Below, in pieces: positions 16,607 to 25,877 of a stretch of 64,000 nt of DNA. The position numbers and the translations under genes are program-made. The first letter of the stretch is position 1. The number at the start of each line of letters is the position of its first letter. This DNA is from Candidatus Nitrosopumilus sp. SW. GTDB lineage: Archaea; Thermoproteota; Nitrososphaeria; Nitrososphaerales; Nitrosopumilaceae. The stretch is from contig NZ_CP035425.1 in the NCBI RefSeq assembly GCF_006740685.1, forward strand, positions 907,687 to 971,686, in the 5' to 3' direction. Below the pieces are notes generated by a model. That model ran no database searches. It saw only the letters and a program-made list of their open reading frames with translations, and was not told the DNA's origin.

Positions 16607-18385
16607 ATGGCAGCTCAAGGTAGAATTGTTTGGGTAAGTGGTCCTGCAGTTAGGGCCGATGGTATGTCTGAAGCAAAGATGTACGAAACAGTAACTGTTG
16701 GAAATTCAAAATTAGTCGGTGAAGTAATTAGATTAACAGGAGATGTAGCATTTATCCAAGTTTATGAATCAACAAGTGGATTAAAACCAGGTGAACCTGT
16801 AGTTGGTACTGGAAACCCACTTAGTGTTTTGTTAGGTCCTGGAATTATTGGACAACTTTATGATGGAATTCAAAGACCACTAAGAGCATTATCTGAAGCT
16901 TCTGGTTCCTTTATCGGAAGAGGTATTACAACTACTCCAGTTGACATGACCAAAAAGTACCACTTTGTTCCATCAGTTAGTAATGGTGATGAAGTTGCAG
17001 CAGGAAATGTAATTGGAACAGTTCAAGAAACTGATCTTATTGAACACTCTATCATGGTTCCACCAGATCACAAAGGTGGAAAAATTGCAAACATTGTATC
17101 TGAAGGAGATTATGATTTAGAAACTGTATTGGCAACAACTGAGAGCGACGGTCAAAACGTTGAACTCAAAATGTATCACAGATGGCCTGTAAGAAAGCCA
17201 CGTCCATACAAGAATAGATACGATCCAACAGTTCCACTACTTACTGGACAACGTGTAATTGATACATTCTTCCCAATTGCAAAAGGAGGAACAGGTTCAA
17301 TCCCAGGAGCATTTGGAACAGGAAAGACAGTTACATTACACCAAATTGCAAAATGGGCAGATTCTCAAGTTGTAGTTTACATCGGTTGTGGTGAGAGAGG
17401 AAATGAAATGACAGAGGTACTAGTCGAGTTCCCACATCTCAAAGACCCACGTAGTGGAAAACCACTTATGGATAGAACTGTACTTGTTGCAAATACTAGT
17501 AACATGCCAGTAGCAGCAAGAGAGGCAAGTATCTACACTGGTGTAACAATTGCAGAATATTATAGAGATATGGGTAAAGACGTTGTACTTGTAGCAGATT
17601 CTACAAGTAGATGGGCAGAAGCACTCAGAGAAATGAGTGGTAGATTAGAAGAGATGCCTGCAGAAGAAGGTTATCCATCATATCTTGCATCAAGATTAGC
17701 AGAATTTTATGAAAGAGCAGGTCGTGTTAGAGCAGCAGGAAGTCCAGACCGTGATGGTTCTGTAACTTTGATTGGTGCTGTTTCACCATCTGGTGGTGAC
17801 TTTACAGAACCAGTTACAACTCACACCATGAGATTTATCAAAACATTCTGGGCTTTGGATGCAAAGCTAGCATACTCTAGACACTATCCATCAATTAACT
17901 GGATGAACAGCTATTCTGGTTATCTTGCAGATATTGCAAAGTGGTGGGGAGAAAACATCAACGAAGATTGGTTAAGTCTTAGAAGTGAAGTTTATGGTGT
18001 CTTACAAAGAGAAGATACACTAAAAGAAATTGTTAGACTCTTAGGACCTGAAGCACTTCCAGATGAAGAAAAATTAATTCTTGAAGTTGCAAGAATGGTA
18101 AAGATTGGTCTATTACAACAAAACTCATTTGATGATGTTGACACTTATTGTAGTCCAGAGAAACAATACAAACTAATGAAATTACTAGTTGACTTTTACA
18201 AGAAAGGCCAACAAGCAATCAAGGAAGGAACTCCTTTGGCTGACATTCGTGCAATGTCAAGTATTACTTCACTTCTCAAAGCTAGAATGGATGTCAAAGA
18301 CGATGAGATGCCAAAACTTGATCAACTAGAAAAAGACATGCAAGAAGAATTCAAATCAATTACAGGAGTGAAAGTATCAAATTGA
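16607..18385 (+). CDS. atpA: A-type ATP synthase catalytic subunit A
   Basis: The 592-residue catalytic subunit binds and synthesises ATP in the A1 head. The P-loop reads GAFGTGKT (family: GPFGSGKT), followed by [17 protein letters not shown] with the catalytic Glu, and [32 protein letters not shown]. The non-homologous insertion (about residues 115-190, [10 protein letters not shown]) that separates A from B subunits is present. It ends in a 4-nt overlap with atpB. Confidence 0.97.
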   Translation: MAAQGRIVWVSGPAVRADGMSEAKMYETVTVGNSKLVGEVIRLTGDVAFIQVYESTSGLKPGEPVVGTGNPLSVLLGPGIIGQLYDGIQRPLRALSEASGSFIGRGITTTPVDMTKKYHFVPSVSNGDEVAAGNVIGTVQETDLIEHSIMVPPDHKGGKIANIVSEGDYDLETVLATTESDGQNVELKMYHRWPVRKPRPYKNRYDPTVPLLTGQRVIDTFFPIAKGGTGSIPGAFGTGKTVTLHQIAKWADSQVVVYIGCGERGNEMTEVLVEFPHLKDPRSGKPLMDRTVLVANTSNMPVAAREASIYTGVTIAEYYRDMGKDVVLVADSTSRWAEALREMSGRLEEMPAEEGYPSYLASRLAEFYERAGRVRAAGSPDRDGSVTLIGAVSPSGGDFTEPVTTHTMRFIKTFWALDAKLAYSRHYPSINWMNSYSGYLADIAKWWGENINEDWLSLRSEVYGVLQREDTLKEIVRLLGPEALPDEEKLILEVARMVKIGLLQQNSFDDVDTYCSPEKQYKLMKLLVDFYKKGQQAIKEGTPLADIRAMSSITSLLKARMDVKDDEMPKLDQLEKDMQEEFKSITGVKVSN

Positions 18386-19767
18386 CAGCAGAAGGCGGAG
18401 TCCAATACAGTAAGATTGCAGAAATTAAAGGTCCTCTAGTTATTGTAGATGATGTTGAGAATGCAGCATTTGATGAATTAGTTGAAATTGAAACTACTGA
18501 TGGTGAAAGAAGATTAGGTAAAGTTCTCGAAGTTGGAAACGGTAAAGCAATTGTCCAAGTTTTCGAGGGAACTACTGGATTATCAATTGCCGCAACAAAT
18601 GCAAAGTTTGTAGGTAAAGTTATGGAAATGCCTGTTTCCAGAGAAGTACTTGGTAGAGTCTTTGATGGTTTAGGTAGACCAAAAGATGGACTACCAGATC
18701 CTATTGCTGATAAATTTATTGACATTAACGGTGAACCAATGAACCCAGAACAACGTGAATATCCAAAAGATTTCATTCAAACTGGTGTATCTGTTATTGA
18801 TGGAATGATTACTCTAGTTAGAGGACAGAAACTTCCAATCTTTTCAGGTTCTGGTATGTCACACAATCTCTTAGCCGCCCAAATAGCAAGACAAGCAAGT
18901 GTAATTGGTACACAAGATGATTTTGCTGTAGTCTTTGCAGCAATTGGTGTGCAATACAGTGAAGCAGAATATTTCAGAAGAAGTCTTGAAGAATCTGGCG
19001 CTCTAAAAAGAAGTGTTCTTTTCTTAAACACAGCAGACGATCCTGCAATTGAGAGAATTATTACTCCTCGTGTTGCATTAACAGTTGCTGAATATTTGGC
19101 ATTTGAATTAGGAATGCACGTTCTGGTAATTCTTACTGATATGACAAACTATGCAGAAGCACTCAGAGAGATTAGTGCAGCAAGAGAGGAAGTACCTGGA
19201 AGAAAAGGTTATCCTGGTTATCTTTACACTGACCTTTCAACAATTTATGAAAGAGCAGGAAAACTAAATGGAAAGAAAGGAAGTGTTACACAAGTTCCAA
19301 TCTTGTCAATGCCTTCTGATGATATTACTCACCCAATTCCTGACCTTACTGGTTACATTACTGAAGGACAAATTGTACTTGGTAGAGATTTGTTCAGACA
19401 AGGAGTTTATCCACCAGTAAACATCTTGATGAGTCTCTCAAGACTGATGAAAGACGGTATTGGTGAAGGAAGTACCAGAGCAGATCATGGTGAAATTTCA
19501 AATCAGGTTTATGATGCATACTCTAGAGCACAAGAAGTCAGAGCACTTGCAGGAATTGTAGGTAAAGCAGGACTTACTGAAATTGATTTGAAATACATGG
19601 ATGTAGGTGATGTCTTTGAAAATGAATTCCTCTCACAAGCAACTGATGAGAATAGAACCATTGAAGAAACATTAGGTATCTTATGGAAGATTGTATCCAA
19701 ACTACCAAAGAACGAAATTACAAAAATCAAAGATAAGTACGTAGAACAGTATTACAAGGAAGAGTAA
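18382..19767 (+). CDS. atpB: A-type ATP synthase regulatory subunit B
   Basis: The 461-residue non-catalytic subunit alternates with A in the hexameric head. Family segments include [19 protein letters not shown] where the P-loop is degenerate as expected, [38 protein letters not shown], and the C-terminal [15 protein letters not shown]. It starts at TTG 18382 within the last codons of atpA (TTGA overlap), so translation is coupled. Confidence 0.97.
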   Translation: MTAEGGVQYSKIAEIKGPLVIVDDVENAAFDELVEIETTDGERRLGKVLEVGNGKAIVQVFEGTTGLSIAATNAKFVGKVMEMPVSREVLGRVFDGLGRPKDGLPDPIADKFIDINGEPMNPEQREYPKDFIQTGVSVIDGMITLVRGQKLPIFSGSGMSHNLLAAQIARQASVIGTQDDFAVVFAAIGVQYSEAEYFRRSLEESGALKRSVLFLNTADDPAIERIITPRVALTVAEYLAFELGMHVLVILTDMTNYAEALREISAAREEVPGRKGYPGYLYTDLSTIYERAGKLNGKKGSVTQVPILSMPSDDITHPIPDLTGYITEGQIVLGRDLFRQGVYPPVNILMSLSRLMKDGIGEGSTRADHGEISNQVYDAYSRAQEVRALAGIVGKAGLTEIDLKYMDVGDVFENEFLSQATDENRTIEETLGILWKIVSKLPKNEITKIKDKYVEQYYKEE

Positions 19768-19771
19768 CAAA

Positions 19772-20401
19772 ATGTCATTTGGACAAAATGTTGCTGCTAC
19801 AAAAATTGAACTTTTCAAATACAAAAAATCTAGTCAAGTAGCCATAATGGTTCAGAAAATTCTAGATGATAAGCGTAAAGTCCTCCTAAAAAACATTGAA
19901 GAGATGATTGAAGAAGCCTCAAAAGCAAGAGGTGGAATCTGGGAACCATTACAAGACATCTATAGTTCTGTTAATGAAGCATATTTGGCATTAGGTTCTT
20001 CAACTGTAGACTCTGTTGCTGAATCCACACCTTCTGTTATGGAAGTAGAAGTAAATGTCAGAAGAGTTGTTGATGTAAAAATTCCTGCACTATCTGTTAC
20101 TGAAAAAGATACAAAATCAATGCCATATGGATTTGCTGATACAAACTCCTCCATCGATAGAGCAGCAAAACAGATCAAAGAACTCTTGCCAAAAATCTGT
20201 AAAGCCGCAGAATATGAAAATTCAATTTTCAGTCTTGCAAAGGCATTAGAGAAGACTCAGAAATTACTTAATGCACTTGAGAATGTCATTATACCTCAAT
20301 ATCAACAAAAAGTGAGATTTATCATTGCAACTCTTGAGGAAAGAGAAAGAGAAGAATTCGCAAAGTTAAAAAAAGTCAAGGCAAAGATGGAGAGTAGATA
20401 A
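19772..20401 (+). CDS. atpD: A-type ATP synthase subunit D (central stalk)
   Basis: The 209-residue protein consists of two long coiled-coil helices (about 1-75 and 130-205) separated by a short globular part, and carries the family pattern ATKIELFKYKKSSQVAIMVQKILDDKRKVLLKNIEEM and LNALENVIIPQYQQKVRFIIATLEEREREEFAKLKKVKAK. It rotates inside the A3B3 head. It begins 4 nt after atpB and is followed by a 43-residue helical protein. Confidence 0.93.
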   Translation: MSFGQNVAATKIELFKYKKSSQVAIMVQKILDDKRKVLLKNIEEMIEEASKARGGIWEPLQDIYSSVNEAYLALGSSTVDSVAESTPSVMEVEVNVRRVVDVKIPALSVTEKDTKSMPYGFADTNSSIDRAAKQIKELLPKICKAAEYENSIFSLAKALEKTQKLLNALENVIIPQYQQKVRFIIATLEEREREEFAKLKKVKAKMESR

Positions 20402-20403
20402 TA

Positions 20404-20535
20404 ATGGGAAAAGAAGAAATCAAAAAAATAATTGAAGATTCTAAACGATCACTAGAAAGCGAGCATGAAAATTTTGCAAAATCTGTAAAAGACGATCTCA
20501 ACTCTTTCAAAAAGAAAGCTTTAGAAAAAATATGA
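20404..20535 (+). CDS. 43-aa charged helical protein in the ATP synthase operon
   Basis: An ATG 2 nt after the atpD stop opens a 43-codon frame to TGA at 20533. The product is one continuous charged amphipathic helix (EEIKKIIEDSKRSLESEHENFAKSVKDDLNSFKKKALEKI) without Cys, Pro or aromatic core apart from two Phe. In A-type synthases the peripheral stalk consists of subunit E with a helical partner H (about 100 residues in other archaea); this could be a minimal H-like helix, but length and sequence do not prove it. Its position between D and K makes co-transcription almost certain. Confidence 0.68.
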   Translation: MGKEEIKKIIEDSKRSLESEHENFAKSVKDDLNSFKKKALEKI

Positions 20536-20550
20536 TCCAATCTCACCATG

Positions 20551-20560
20551 ATTTAAATAT
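20551..20560 (+). promoter_or_regulatory. Internal TATA box before atpK
   Basis: ATTTAAATAT lies about 29 nt before the atpK ATG, so the rotor subunit could be transcribed separately from the operon as a nearly leaderless message. Confidence 0.5.
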
Positions 20561-20567
20561 GGACTTT

Positions 20568-20574
20568 GAGGAGG
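20568..20574 (+). promoter_or_regulatory. Strong Shine-Dalgarno of atpK
   Basis: GAGGAGG ends 10 nt before the ATG at 20585 and is one of the best ribosome binding sites in the window. It would be present only in read-through mRNA, because the internal promoter would start transcription downstream of it. Confidence 0.6.
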
Positions 20575-20584
20575 CACATCATCC

Positions 20585-20893
20585 ATGAAAACTATAGTCT
20601 TGTTACTTATGGCAGCAGCTGTAATTTCTATTTCAGGATCTACTAGTATTGCATATGCCGCAGAAGGAGATGCAGCAGCAAGTTCAGACTCTTTGAAGAT
20701 TCTCGGTGCTGGTCTAGCATTCGGTCTTGCAGCATTTGGCGCTGGTATTGGTCTTGGTCAAGTAGGTGCAGCAGGTCTTGCAGTCATTAGTGAGAACCCA
20801 GCTTTACAATCTAAGGTGTTCATCTTCGTAGGTATGGTCGAATCAATCGCAATCTACGGTATAGTTATGATGTTTATCATCTTAGGACAATAG
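20585..20893 (+). CDS. atpK: A-type ATP synthase rotor subunit K (c)
   Basis: The 102-residue proteolipid has an N-terminal leader (residues 1-26, ending IAYA) followed by one two-helix hairpin. The first helix is GAGLAFGLAAFGAGIGLGQVGAAG, and the second (FIFVGMVESIAIYGIVMMFIIL) carries the ion-binding Glu86 in the VGMVESIAIYG motif. Many copies form the membrane ring, which fits with the extra promoter and strong ribosome binding site. T-rich sequence follows before the convergent pyrI gene. Confidence 0.95.
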   Translation: MKTIVLLLMAAAVISISGSTSIAYAAEGDAAASSDSLKILGAGLAFGLAAFGAGIGLGQVGAAGLAVISENPALQSKVFIFVGMVESIAIYGIVMMFIILGQ

Positions 20894-20928
20894 TCCTAAA
20901 CAACATATTTTTCAATTTTTAAAATTTT

Positions 20929-21390
20929 TTAATAATATTTTAGCTTGTTTACATCTAGCACTCTTGCACAATATCTGCATTTGAGAACCGTTCCTTCTTT
21001 GTCAATTACATCCATGATTGATTCTATGTGCTCAGTACTGTTTGTAATGCAATCTGGATTTGAGCATCGAAATATCTTATCAATCTCGTTTGGAAGTGAT
21101 ACTCTTCTCTTTTCTACCAATTTGTAGTCCTTGATCATATTGATAGTAGCTTTGGGTGCAATTACTGCAATCTTGTTGGTATCGTCATCTTTTAGAAACT
21201 TGTTTTCTACTTTGATGATGTCTTTTTTCTTAAATTTCCCACTTGGGACATTCAAGGCTATGGTAATTAGACTGCCGTCCTTGCCATCTATTCTCAAAGC
21301 ATTGAGTACCTGCAGACCTTTACCTTCATCAATATGGTCAATTACAGTGCCTTCCTTAATTCGTCGAACCATAAGTTCGGACTGTTCCAT
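20929..21390 (-). CDS. pyrI: Aspartate carbamoyltransferase regulatory chain
   Basis: The product (153 aa from ATG 21390; a GTG at 21411 would add 7 residues) has the allosteric nucleotide-binding domain (EGTVIDHIDEGKGLQVLNAL, then GSLITIALNVPSGKFKKKDIIKVENK) and the C-terminal zinc domain with Cys-x4-Cys (CSNPDC) and Cys-x2-Cys (CRYC). It assembles with PyrB and mediates CTP/ATP control of pyrimidine synthesis. The ATG lies 26 nt from a TATATACA element, which favours it as the leaderless start. It is divergent from pyrB. Confidence 0.94.
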   Translation of the reverse strand: MEQSELMVRRIKEGTVIDHIDEGKGLQVLNALRIDGKDGSLITIALNVPSGKFKKKDIIKVENKFLKDDDTNKIAVIAPKATINMIKDYKLVEKRRVSLPNEIDKIFRCSNPDCITNSTEHIESIMDVIDKEGTVLKCRYCARVLDVNKLKYY

Positions 21391-21412
21391 CAGAATACTT
21401 TGTATACCCACC

Positions 21413-21423
21413 TGTATATATCA
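21413..21423. promoter_or_regulatory. TATA element in the pyrI/pyrB divergent spacer
   Basis: TGTATATATCA lies between the two genes. Read on the minus strand it is 23-30 nt upstream of the pyrI ATG at 21390. For pyrB (ATG 21432) it is too close, and the TGTATACC at 21401-21408 is the better TATA candidate. Confidence 0.45.
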
Positions 21424-21431
21424 TTGAGAGC

Positions 21432-22361
21432 ATGAACGAGTTCTACAAAAAAGACATAATTTCAATTAAGGACTATAACAAGGAACAACTCGAAAAAATC
21501 TTTGCATCAACTGATAGAATTATGCAATTGAATCCATCTGATAGGAGAGAAATCTGTAAAGGAATGACATTGGCATATCTGTTCTATGAGCCAAGTACTA
21601 GAACACGTCTAAGTTTTGATTCTGCAATGGCATCAATTGGAGGAAATTCTTTGGGAATTGCTGATACAAATTCTTCATCGACTCAGAAAGGTGAGAGTTT
21701 GGCTGATACTGTTAGGATAATGTCTATTTATTCGGATGTTCTAGTTTTACGACATACATTAGATGGTTCTAGTAGATTCGCAGCTGAAGTTTCAGACAAG
21801 CCTGTAATCAATGCAGGTAGTGGAACTGAAGAGCATCCAACCCAAGCAATTCAAGATTTGTTTACAATCAAAAAAGAAAAGAAAAAGATTGACGGACTAA
21901 AAATTGGAATTGTTGGTGATCTAAAGTATGGAAGAACAGTTTACTCTTTGTTGTATGGATTAGGAAACTATGATGTTGATGTTCGTTTAATTTCTCCAGA
22001 ATCACTACGAATTAGATCTGATTCAACATATGAAATCAAACAGAGATTAGACTATACTGAATCTACAAACATTGAAGAACACATTGATGACTTGGATGTT
22101 CTTTATGTAACAAGAATTCAAAAAGAGAGATTCCCTGATGAAGAAGAATACCTCAAAGTAAAGGGTAGTTATGTTGTAGGATTGGACTTGCTCAAACAAA
22201 TGAAAGATGATAGTATCATTTTACATCCACTTCCAAGAATTGATGAAATCTCAACCGACATTGATAAAACTAAAAATGCAAAATACTTTGAGCAAGCTGA
22301 ATATGGAAAATACACACGTGCTGCATTATTGGGCTTGACATTAAACGAAAACGGCTTTTAG
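21432..22361 (+). CDS. pyrB: Aspartate carbamoyltransferase catalytic chain
   Basis: The 309-residue enzyme joins carbamoyl phosphate and aspartate in the second step of pyrimidine synthesis. The carbamoyl-phosphate motif STRTR is at residues 55-59 (YEPSTRTRLSF), followed by the HPTQAIQDL motif, VGDLKYGRTVYSL at the start of the aspartate domain, and HPLPRIDEI. Length is standard. It is divergent from its regulatory chain pyrI with a 41-nt spacer. Confidence 0.97.
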   Translation: MNEFYKKDIISIKDYNKEQLEKIFASTDRIMQLNPSDRREICKGMTLAYLFYEPSTRTRLSFDSAMASIGGNSLGIADTNSSSTQKGESLADTVRIMSIYSDVLVLRHTLDGSSRFAAEVSDKPVINAGSGTEEHPTQAIQDLFTIKKEKKKIDGLKIGIVGDLKYGRTVYSLLYGLGNYDVDVRLISPESLRIRSDSTYEIKQRLDYTESTNIEEHIDDLDVLYVTRIQKERFPDEEEYLKVKGSYVVGLDLLKQMKDDSIILHPLPRIDEISTDIDKTKNAKYFEQAEYGKYTRAALLGLTLNENGF

Positions 22362-22402
22362 AATCCGTATTCCATATATCTAGAGACGTTTCAACATGAT
22401 TA

Positions 22403-23113
22403 TTGGCTGAAACTAAAGTAATTCCAATTTTTCCCTTGGACTTGGTATTGTTCCCTAGGCAAGAACTTCCTTTGAGAATCTTTGAGCCACGTTACAAGCA
22501 GTTAGTTGATGATTGTATGCTTGGAGATGGTCAATTCGGTGTTTGTTTGATTGATGAAACAAATTCAGTTAATGGCTGGAGCTCTCCAAAGAAAGTGGGT
22601 ACTATTGCAAAAATCACGAAATGTGAAGATGTTGAAATGGATGGATTACAACTCCATATTGAAACCCTAGGACGAAATTCATTTAAAATTAAAAAAATTA
22701 TTCCTCCTTCAATTCCACAACCTGAAAACTATGATCCACTTTCAGTTGAAGGACATCAACTAATCTCAGAGATGCATGAAAAAGTTGGAACTGAAGAAAA
22801 AATGTACATTCAAGCTGAAGTTGAAATGATTCCTGAAATTGATGAGAACATTTCTCTTGAGCAATGGGAAAAACTAGTAGAGATGTGGAAAAAAAAGATT
22901 GTCAAACAAGCATTACCTCAAGTCGTTGAACCTCACTCTTTAGATCATGTTTTAGAGCAATACTATCTTACAACTGACACTCCTACAATTGATTACATCT
23001 ATTCCCTTTCTGCACTTGGAGCAAAAGATCCTAATGATCTACAACCAATACTGGAGGCTACAACAATGGCTGAATTGATTCAAAAAGTTGAAGAATTACT
23101 CACAGTAAAATAG
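22403..23113 (+). CDS. LON-substrate-binding-domain protein
   Basis: The 236-residue protein matches the N-terminal domain of Lon-type proteases without an ATPase or protease part: IPIFPLDLVLFPRQELPLRIFEPRYKQLVDDCMLGDGQFGVCLI is the family signature. Such free-standing LON domains probably act as adaptor or substrate-recognition proteins. Start is TTG 22403, because the ATG at 22396 reaches a stop after four codons. Confidence 0.85.
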   Translation: MAETKVIPIFPLDLVLFPRQELPLRIFEPRYKQLVDDCMLGDGQFGVCLIDETNSVNGWSSPKKVGTIAKITKCEDVEMDGLQLHIETLGRNSFKIKKIIPPSIPQPENYDPLSVEGHQLISEMHEKVGTEEKMYIQAEVEMIPEIDENISLEQWEKLVEMWKKKIVKQALPQVVEPHSLDHVLEQYYLTTDTPTIDYIYSLSALGAKDPNDLQPILEATTMAELIQKVEELLTVK

Positions 23114-23131
23114 CCCCAAGTAAGATTTGAG

Positions 23132-24502
23132 ATGATGTCGATTACAAAATTTTCAATATTGGCATTAGCAGCATGTTTGTTGTTTCCTGCCAGTAGTGTT
23201 TATGGTCATGGATTGGGAATTGATACCATATCATCAGTAAATGTTGCTGGAAAAGAAATCTCAATTTCAGTAGAGATGCCAATGTACTTTGAAAACGAAC
23301 AAGAACAAATTACAATTACTGCAACTGATAAAGAAACAAACGAACCTGCAAAAAATGTTACATTTCTCATTGGATTGTTTCATAGTAATGAGATGATTTT
23401 TAGAAATTACTTTTTCACAGAAAATGGTGTTTTACCAATAAAAATTTCGTCACAAGAAGGAAATGATAATTTTGTAATTAATGGAGAACAAGACTCACTT
23501 TTAGGAGCATATCATGGAACTGAATCATCCCCAATTGAAATTGCAGGCTCTGTTTTTGATTCAGGTGGACTGTACACTTTTGAAATTGAAGTTAGAACAA
23601 TTGATGAGCCTACCAACATCATAGAAGACTCAGGTGCATATCGTGCTGATTTGAGTATTGTTGAGACCAGTTCTCATCCTCAAAAAGATGCTGAAGGAAA
23701 TGATGTGGACTTTAGAATGAAGTCATATTTTGATAAAATCTCAAATTTTCAATATAATCCTGTAGCAAAAAAAGTAACTTTTGAGATGCCTTTTGACTGG
23801 GGTGAGAGCAGCATGTCTCATGTCTCAGTTATACATGAGGAAGTACATTTTCCAAAAGATTTTGTTGAATTTTTATCTCCTAGTTATTCTGGATATGTAA
23901 ATGGAATTGAATTATTCAAATCTTCAGTTTCAGTTGATGATTATACAGAAGATCATGAAAGAATAGTTCATTTTGTTTTGTTACAAGATCATCTTAGATT
24001 TCTGAAAAATGAAATGAAAAAATCAGATGAACCCCTACCTGATAATATTGTATTCACTTTATCCACTAGTGAAAAAACTGCTTTTCCATTAGAAGCTTAT
24101 ACAAAAAGTGAGGACTATAAGGTAAATCTATCATGGGATCCTGCAGATCTTGAACCTGGAGTTGAAACAAATTTTGTTTTTACTATTAGAGATGCAAGAA
24201 CAAATGAACCTTTAAGAAATTCTGATTATACATTTGTAATTATTCAAAATGGTCAAGAGATACACCGTATATCTGGTGTAGCACAAGTTGGCGGTGAATT
24301 TGAAAAATACACATTTGCTGAAGATCAGACAGGACCTACAATAATTAAATTTGAAAACATACGAAATACTGGACAAGAAACTGAATTTGGGATGGTTGTT
24401 GCACCTGAATTTGGTACTATTGCATTACTTGTATTAGTAATTTCTATTGCATCTGTAATCTTTGTTACAAGAAAAAATTCATTTAGATTGCAACTAGCCT
24501 AA
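23132..24502 (+). CDS. Exported surface protein with PEFG-CTERM signal
   Basis: The 456-residue protein has a signal peptide (ending SVYG, mature start near HGLGIDT), a long beta-rich ectodomain, and a C-terminal tripartite sorting signal: PEFG motif (APEFGTIALL), a hydrophobic helix and a basic tail (TRKNSFRLQLA). This is the PEFG-CTERM signal of thaumarchaea, processed by an archaeosortase-type enzyme. The ectodomain is paralogous to the proteins at 32782-34503 and 34745-36295 (shared HGxG start, IxxxxVVHEEVxxPKxF and GYVNGIEL blocks). Confidence 0.82.
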   Translation: MMSITKFSILALAACLLFPASSVYGHGLGIDTISSVNVAGKEISISVEMPMYFENEQEQITITATDKETNEPAKNVTFLIGLFHSNEMIFRNYFFTENGVLPIKISSQEGNDNFVINGEQDSLLGAYHGTESSPIEIAGSVFDSGGLYTFEIEVRTIDEPTNIIEDSGAYRADLSIVETSSHPQKDAEGNDVDFRMKSYFDKISNFQYNPVAKKVTFEMPFDWGESSMSHVSVIHEEVHFPKDFVEFLSPSYSGYVNGIELFKSSVSVDDYTEDHERIVHFVLLQDHLRFLKNEMKKSDEPLPDNIVFTLSTSEKTAFPLEAYTKSEDYKVNLSWDPADLEPGVETNFVFTIRDARTNEPLRNSDYTFVIIQNGQEIHRISGVAQVGGEFEKYTFAEDQTGPTIIKFENIRNTGQETEFGMVVAPEFGTIALLVLVISIASVIFVTRKNSFRLQLA

Positions 24503-24866
24503 CTGTATCCATGTTTTTGTTTATCTGAAAATCTTTTGTCATGGTAGAAACTTTTTCAGCATCTCCATCAATCACAAAAAGCTCCATGCATTTTTCTTTG
24601 TCAATTTTACTGTGAAGATGTGTTGTAATCAAATCCTCAAAGTTGTGAGTTATCCCTGAAACAACATGATCAAACTCATCGTTATGTACTACCAAAAGAA
24701 TTGCATGAATGTTACCTGACAAATCTGATTTTTGTTTTTCTTCTGAAACAAATGCTCTAATTCCTGCCCTAATTGCCTCAGATCTACCTGAGAACCCCAT
24801 ACTTGATTGCAGTTTGTCTAATTCTGATAGAATCTCATCATTTAGGGAAATTGAGACTATGGGCAT
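24483..24866 (-). CDS. NikR-like metal-responsive regulator
   Basis: The 127-residue protein has an N-terminal ribbon-helix-helix (MPIVSISLNDEILSELDKLQSSMGFSGRSEAIRAGIRAFV) and a C-terminal ACT-like domain as in NikR. Candidate metal ligands are His74, His83, His85 and Cys93; E. coli NikR uses His76, His87, His89 and Cys95, so the set is the same but spacing differs (9 rather than 11, and 8 rather than 6). It is divergent from the zinc-type transporter genes, which suggests it controls them; the metal could be Zn or Ni. Its 3' end overlaps the convergent PEFG gene by 20 nt. Confidence 0.83.
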   Translation of the reverse strand: MPIVSISLNDEILSELDKLQSSMGFSGRSEAIRAGIRAFVSEEKQKSDLSGNIHAILLVVHNDEFDHVVSGITHNFEDLITTHLHSKIDKEKCMELFVIDGDAEKVSTMTKDFQINKNMDTVRLVAI

Positions 24867-24927
24867 ATGCCTAATGTTATTAATTATCTTATAAGTTTAG
24901 CAATTAAAATTATTAAGATTTTATAGA

Positions 24928-24939
24928 TTTATTAATAAA
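24928..24939. promoter_or_regulatory. 12-bp palindrome over the znuA promoter
   Basis: TTTATTAATAAA is self-complementary and is centred about 23 nt before the GTG start of znuA, so it overlaps the TATA region. A second palindrome, GGCATATGCC (24862-24871), covers the start codon of the NikR-like gene. Either could be bound by that regulator. Confidence 0.4.
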
Positions 24940-24956
24940 ATTTTGATGAATTATGC

Positions 24957-25877
24957 GTGAACAGGCAAACAAAACTTGCGATAATTGCTATAGCTATAGT
25001 AATTCCATTAAGCTCGCTTGCAGTCTATGGAACTAATCCAAACACCGATTCAACATCTTTTGAGAATTCAAAACTACAAGTTATTTCATCATTTAATCCG
25101 TTACATGAATTCGCACAAAATGTTGGGCAAGACAAAGTTGATGCTATATTACTTGTTCCAGTTGGAGTCGAACCTCATGATTGGGAACCAACAATAAAAG
25201 ATGTACAAAAAATGCAAACATCTGATATGATAATTATTAATGGAATTGGTTTTGAGAACTGGGTTGAGAAACTTGAGGAGAATAACTATCAAGGGACTAT
25301 AGTTGACACAAGTAATGGAATTCTGGTAAAAGACTCTGAGGAAGATGAACATGCAGATGAACATGATCATGAATTAGGAGATCCTCATATTTGGTTAAAC
25401 CCAGTTTATGCAAAAATTCAGGTTCAAAACATTGCAGATGCCTTTTCAAAACATGATCCAGAAAATCAACAACACTATCAATCCAATGCAGAATCGTATA
25501 TTCAAGAACTGGATTTATTGGATTCTCAAATTCGAAATGATTTGTCTAATTGTAGTTCTGATTTTATTGCATTTCATGATGCTTTTTCTTATTTTGCTGA
25601 TGAGTATAATCTGCATCAACATACAATCATTTCTTCAACTGATTCCCATGGGGAAGCTACTGCAAAAACATTAGAAAATGTAATTTCAACAGCTAAAGAA
25701 CATGATATCAAAATAATTTTCAGTGAAGAAACAGTCGATACCAGAACTTCTGAAACCATTGCACATGAAATTGGTGGAAAAGTTTTGGTGTTATCTCCTT
25801 TAGAAGTTGCATCTGAAGGAACATACATTTCTAAAATGAAGCAAAATCTTGAAAATCTGCAGGAGGCCTTGTGTTGA
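24957..25877 (+). CDS. znuA: Zinc-type metal ABC transporter, substrate-binding protein
   Basis: The 306-residue protein belongs to the cluster 9 metal-binding proteins. After an N-terminal membrane signal (residues about 6-24), metal ligands are visible as His74 (VGVEPHDWEP), His144 (GDPHIWLNP), His207 (IAFHDAF) and an acidic residue in SEETVD. Between the first two lies an acidic, His-rich loop (residues about 127-139, EHADEHDHE), typical of zinc-specific members. GTG start at 24957. The next gene overlaps it by 7 nt. Confidence 0.9.
   Translation: MNRQTKLAIIAIAIVIPLSSLAVYGTNPNTDSTSFENSKLQVISSFNPLHEFAQNVGQDKVDAILLVPVGVEPHDWEPTIKDVQKMQTSDMIIINGIGFENWVEKLEENNYQGTIVDTSNGILVKDSEEDEHADEHDHELGDPHIWLNPVYAKIQVQNIADAFSKHDPENQQHYQSNAESYIQELDLLDSQIRNDLSNCSSDFIAFHDAFSYFADEYNLHQHTIISSTDSHGEATAKTLENVISTAKEHDIKIIFSEETVDTRTSETIAHEIGGKVLVLSPLEVASEGTYISKMKQNLENLQEALC
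25861..25866 (+). promoter_or_regulatory. AGGAGG ribosome binding site of znuC
   Basis: A perfect Shine-Dalgarno sits inside the end of znuA, 4 nt before the GTG at 25871 and 7 nt before the TTG at 25874. The spacing would favour the TTG, which is the next codon, so the first residue is uncertain by one position. Confidence 0.6.

Noticed and set aside
18360-18776. 138-codon minus-strand frame in atpB
   Set aside because: Antisense to highly conserved ATP synthase subunit B; Ser/Pro/Thr-rich content without a family.
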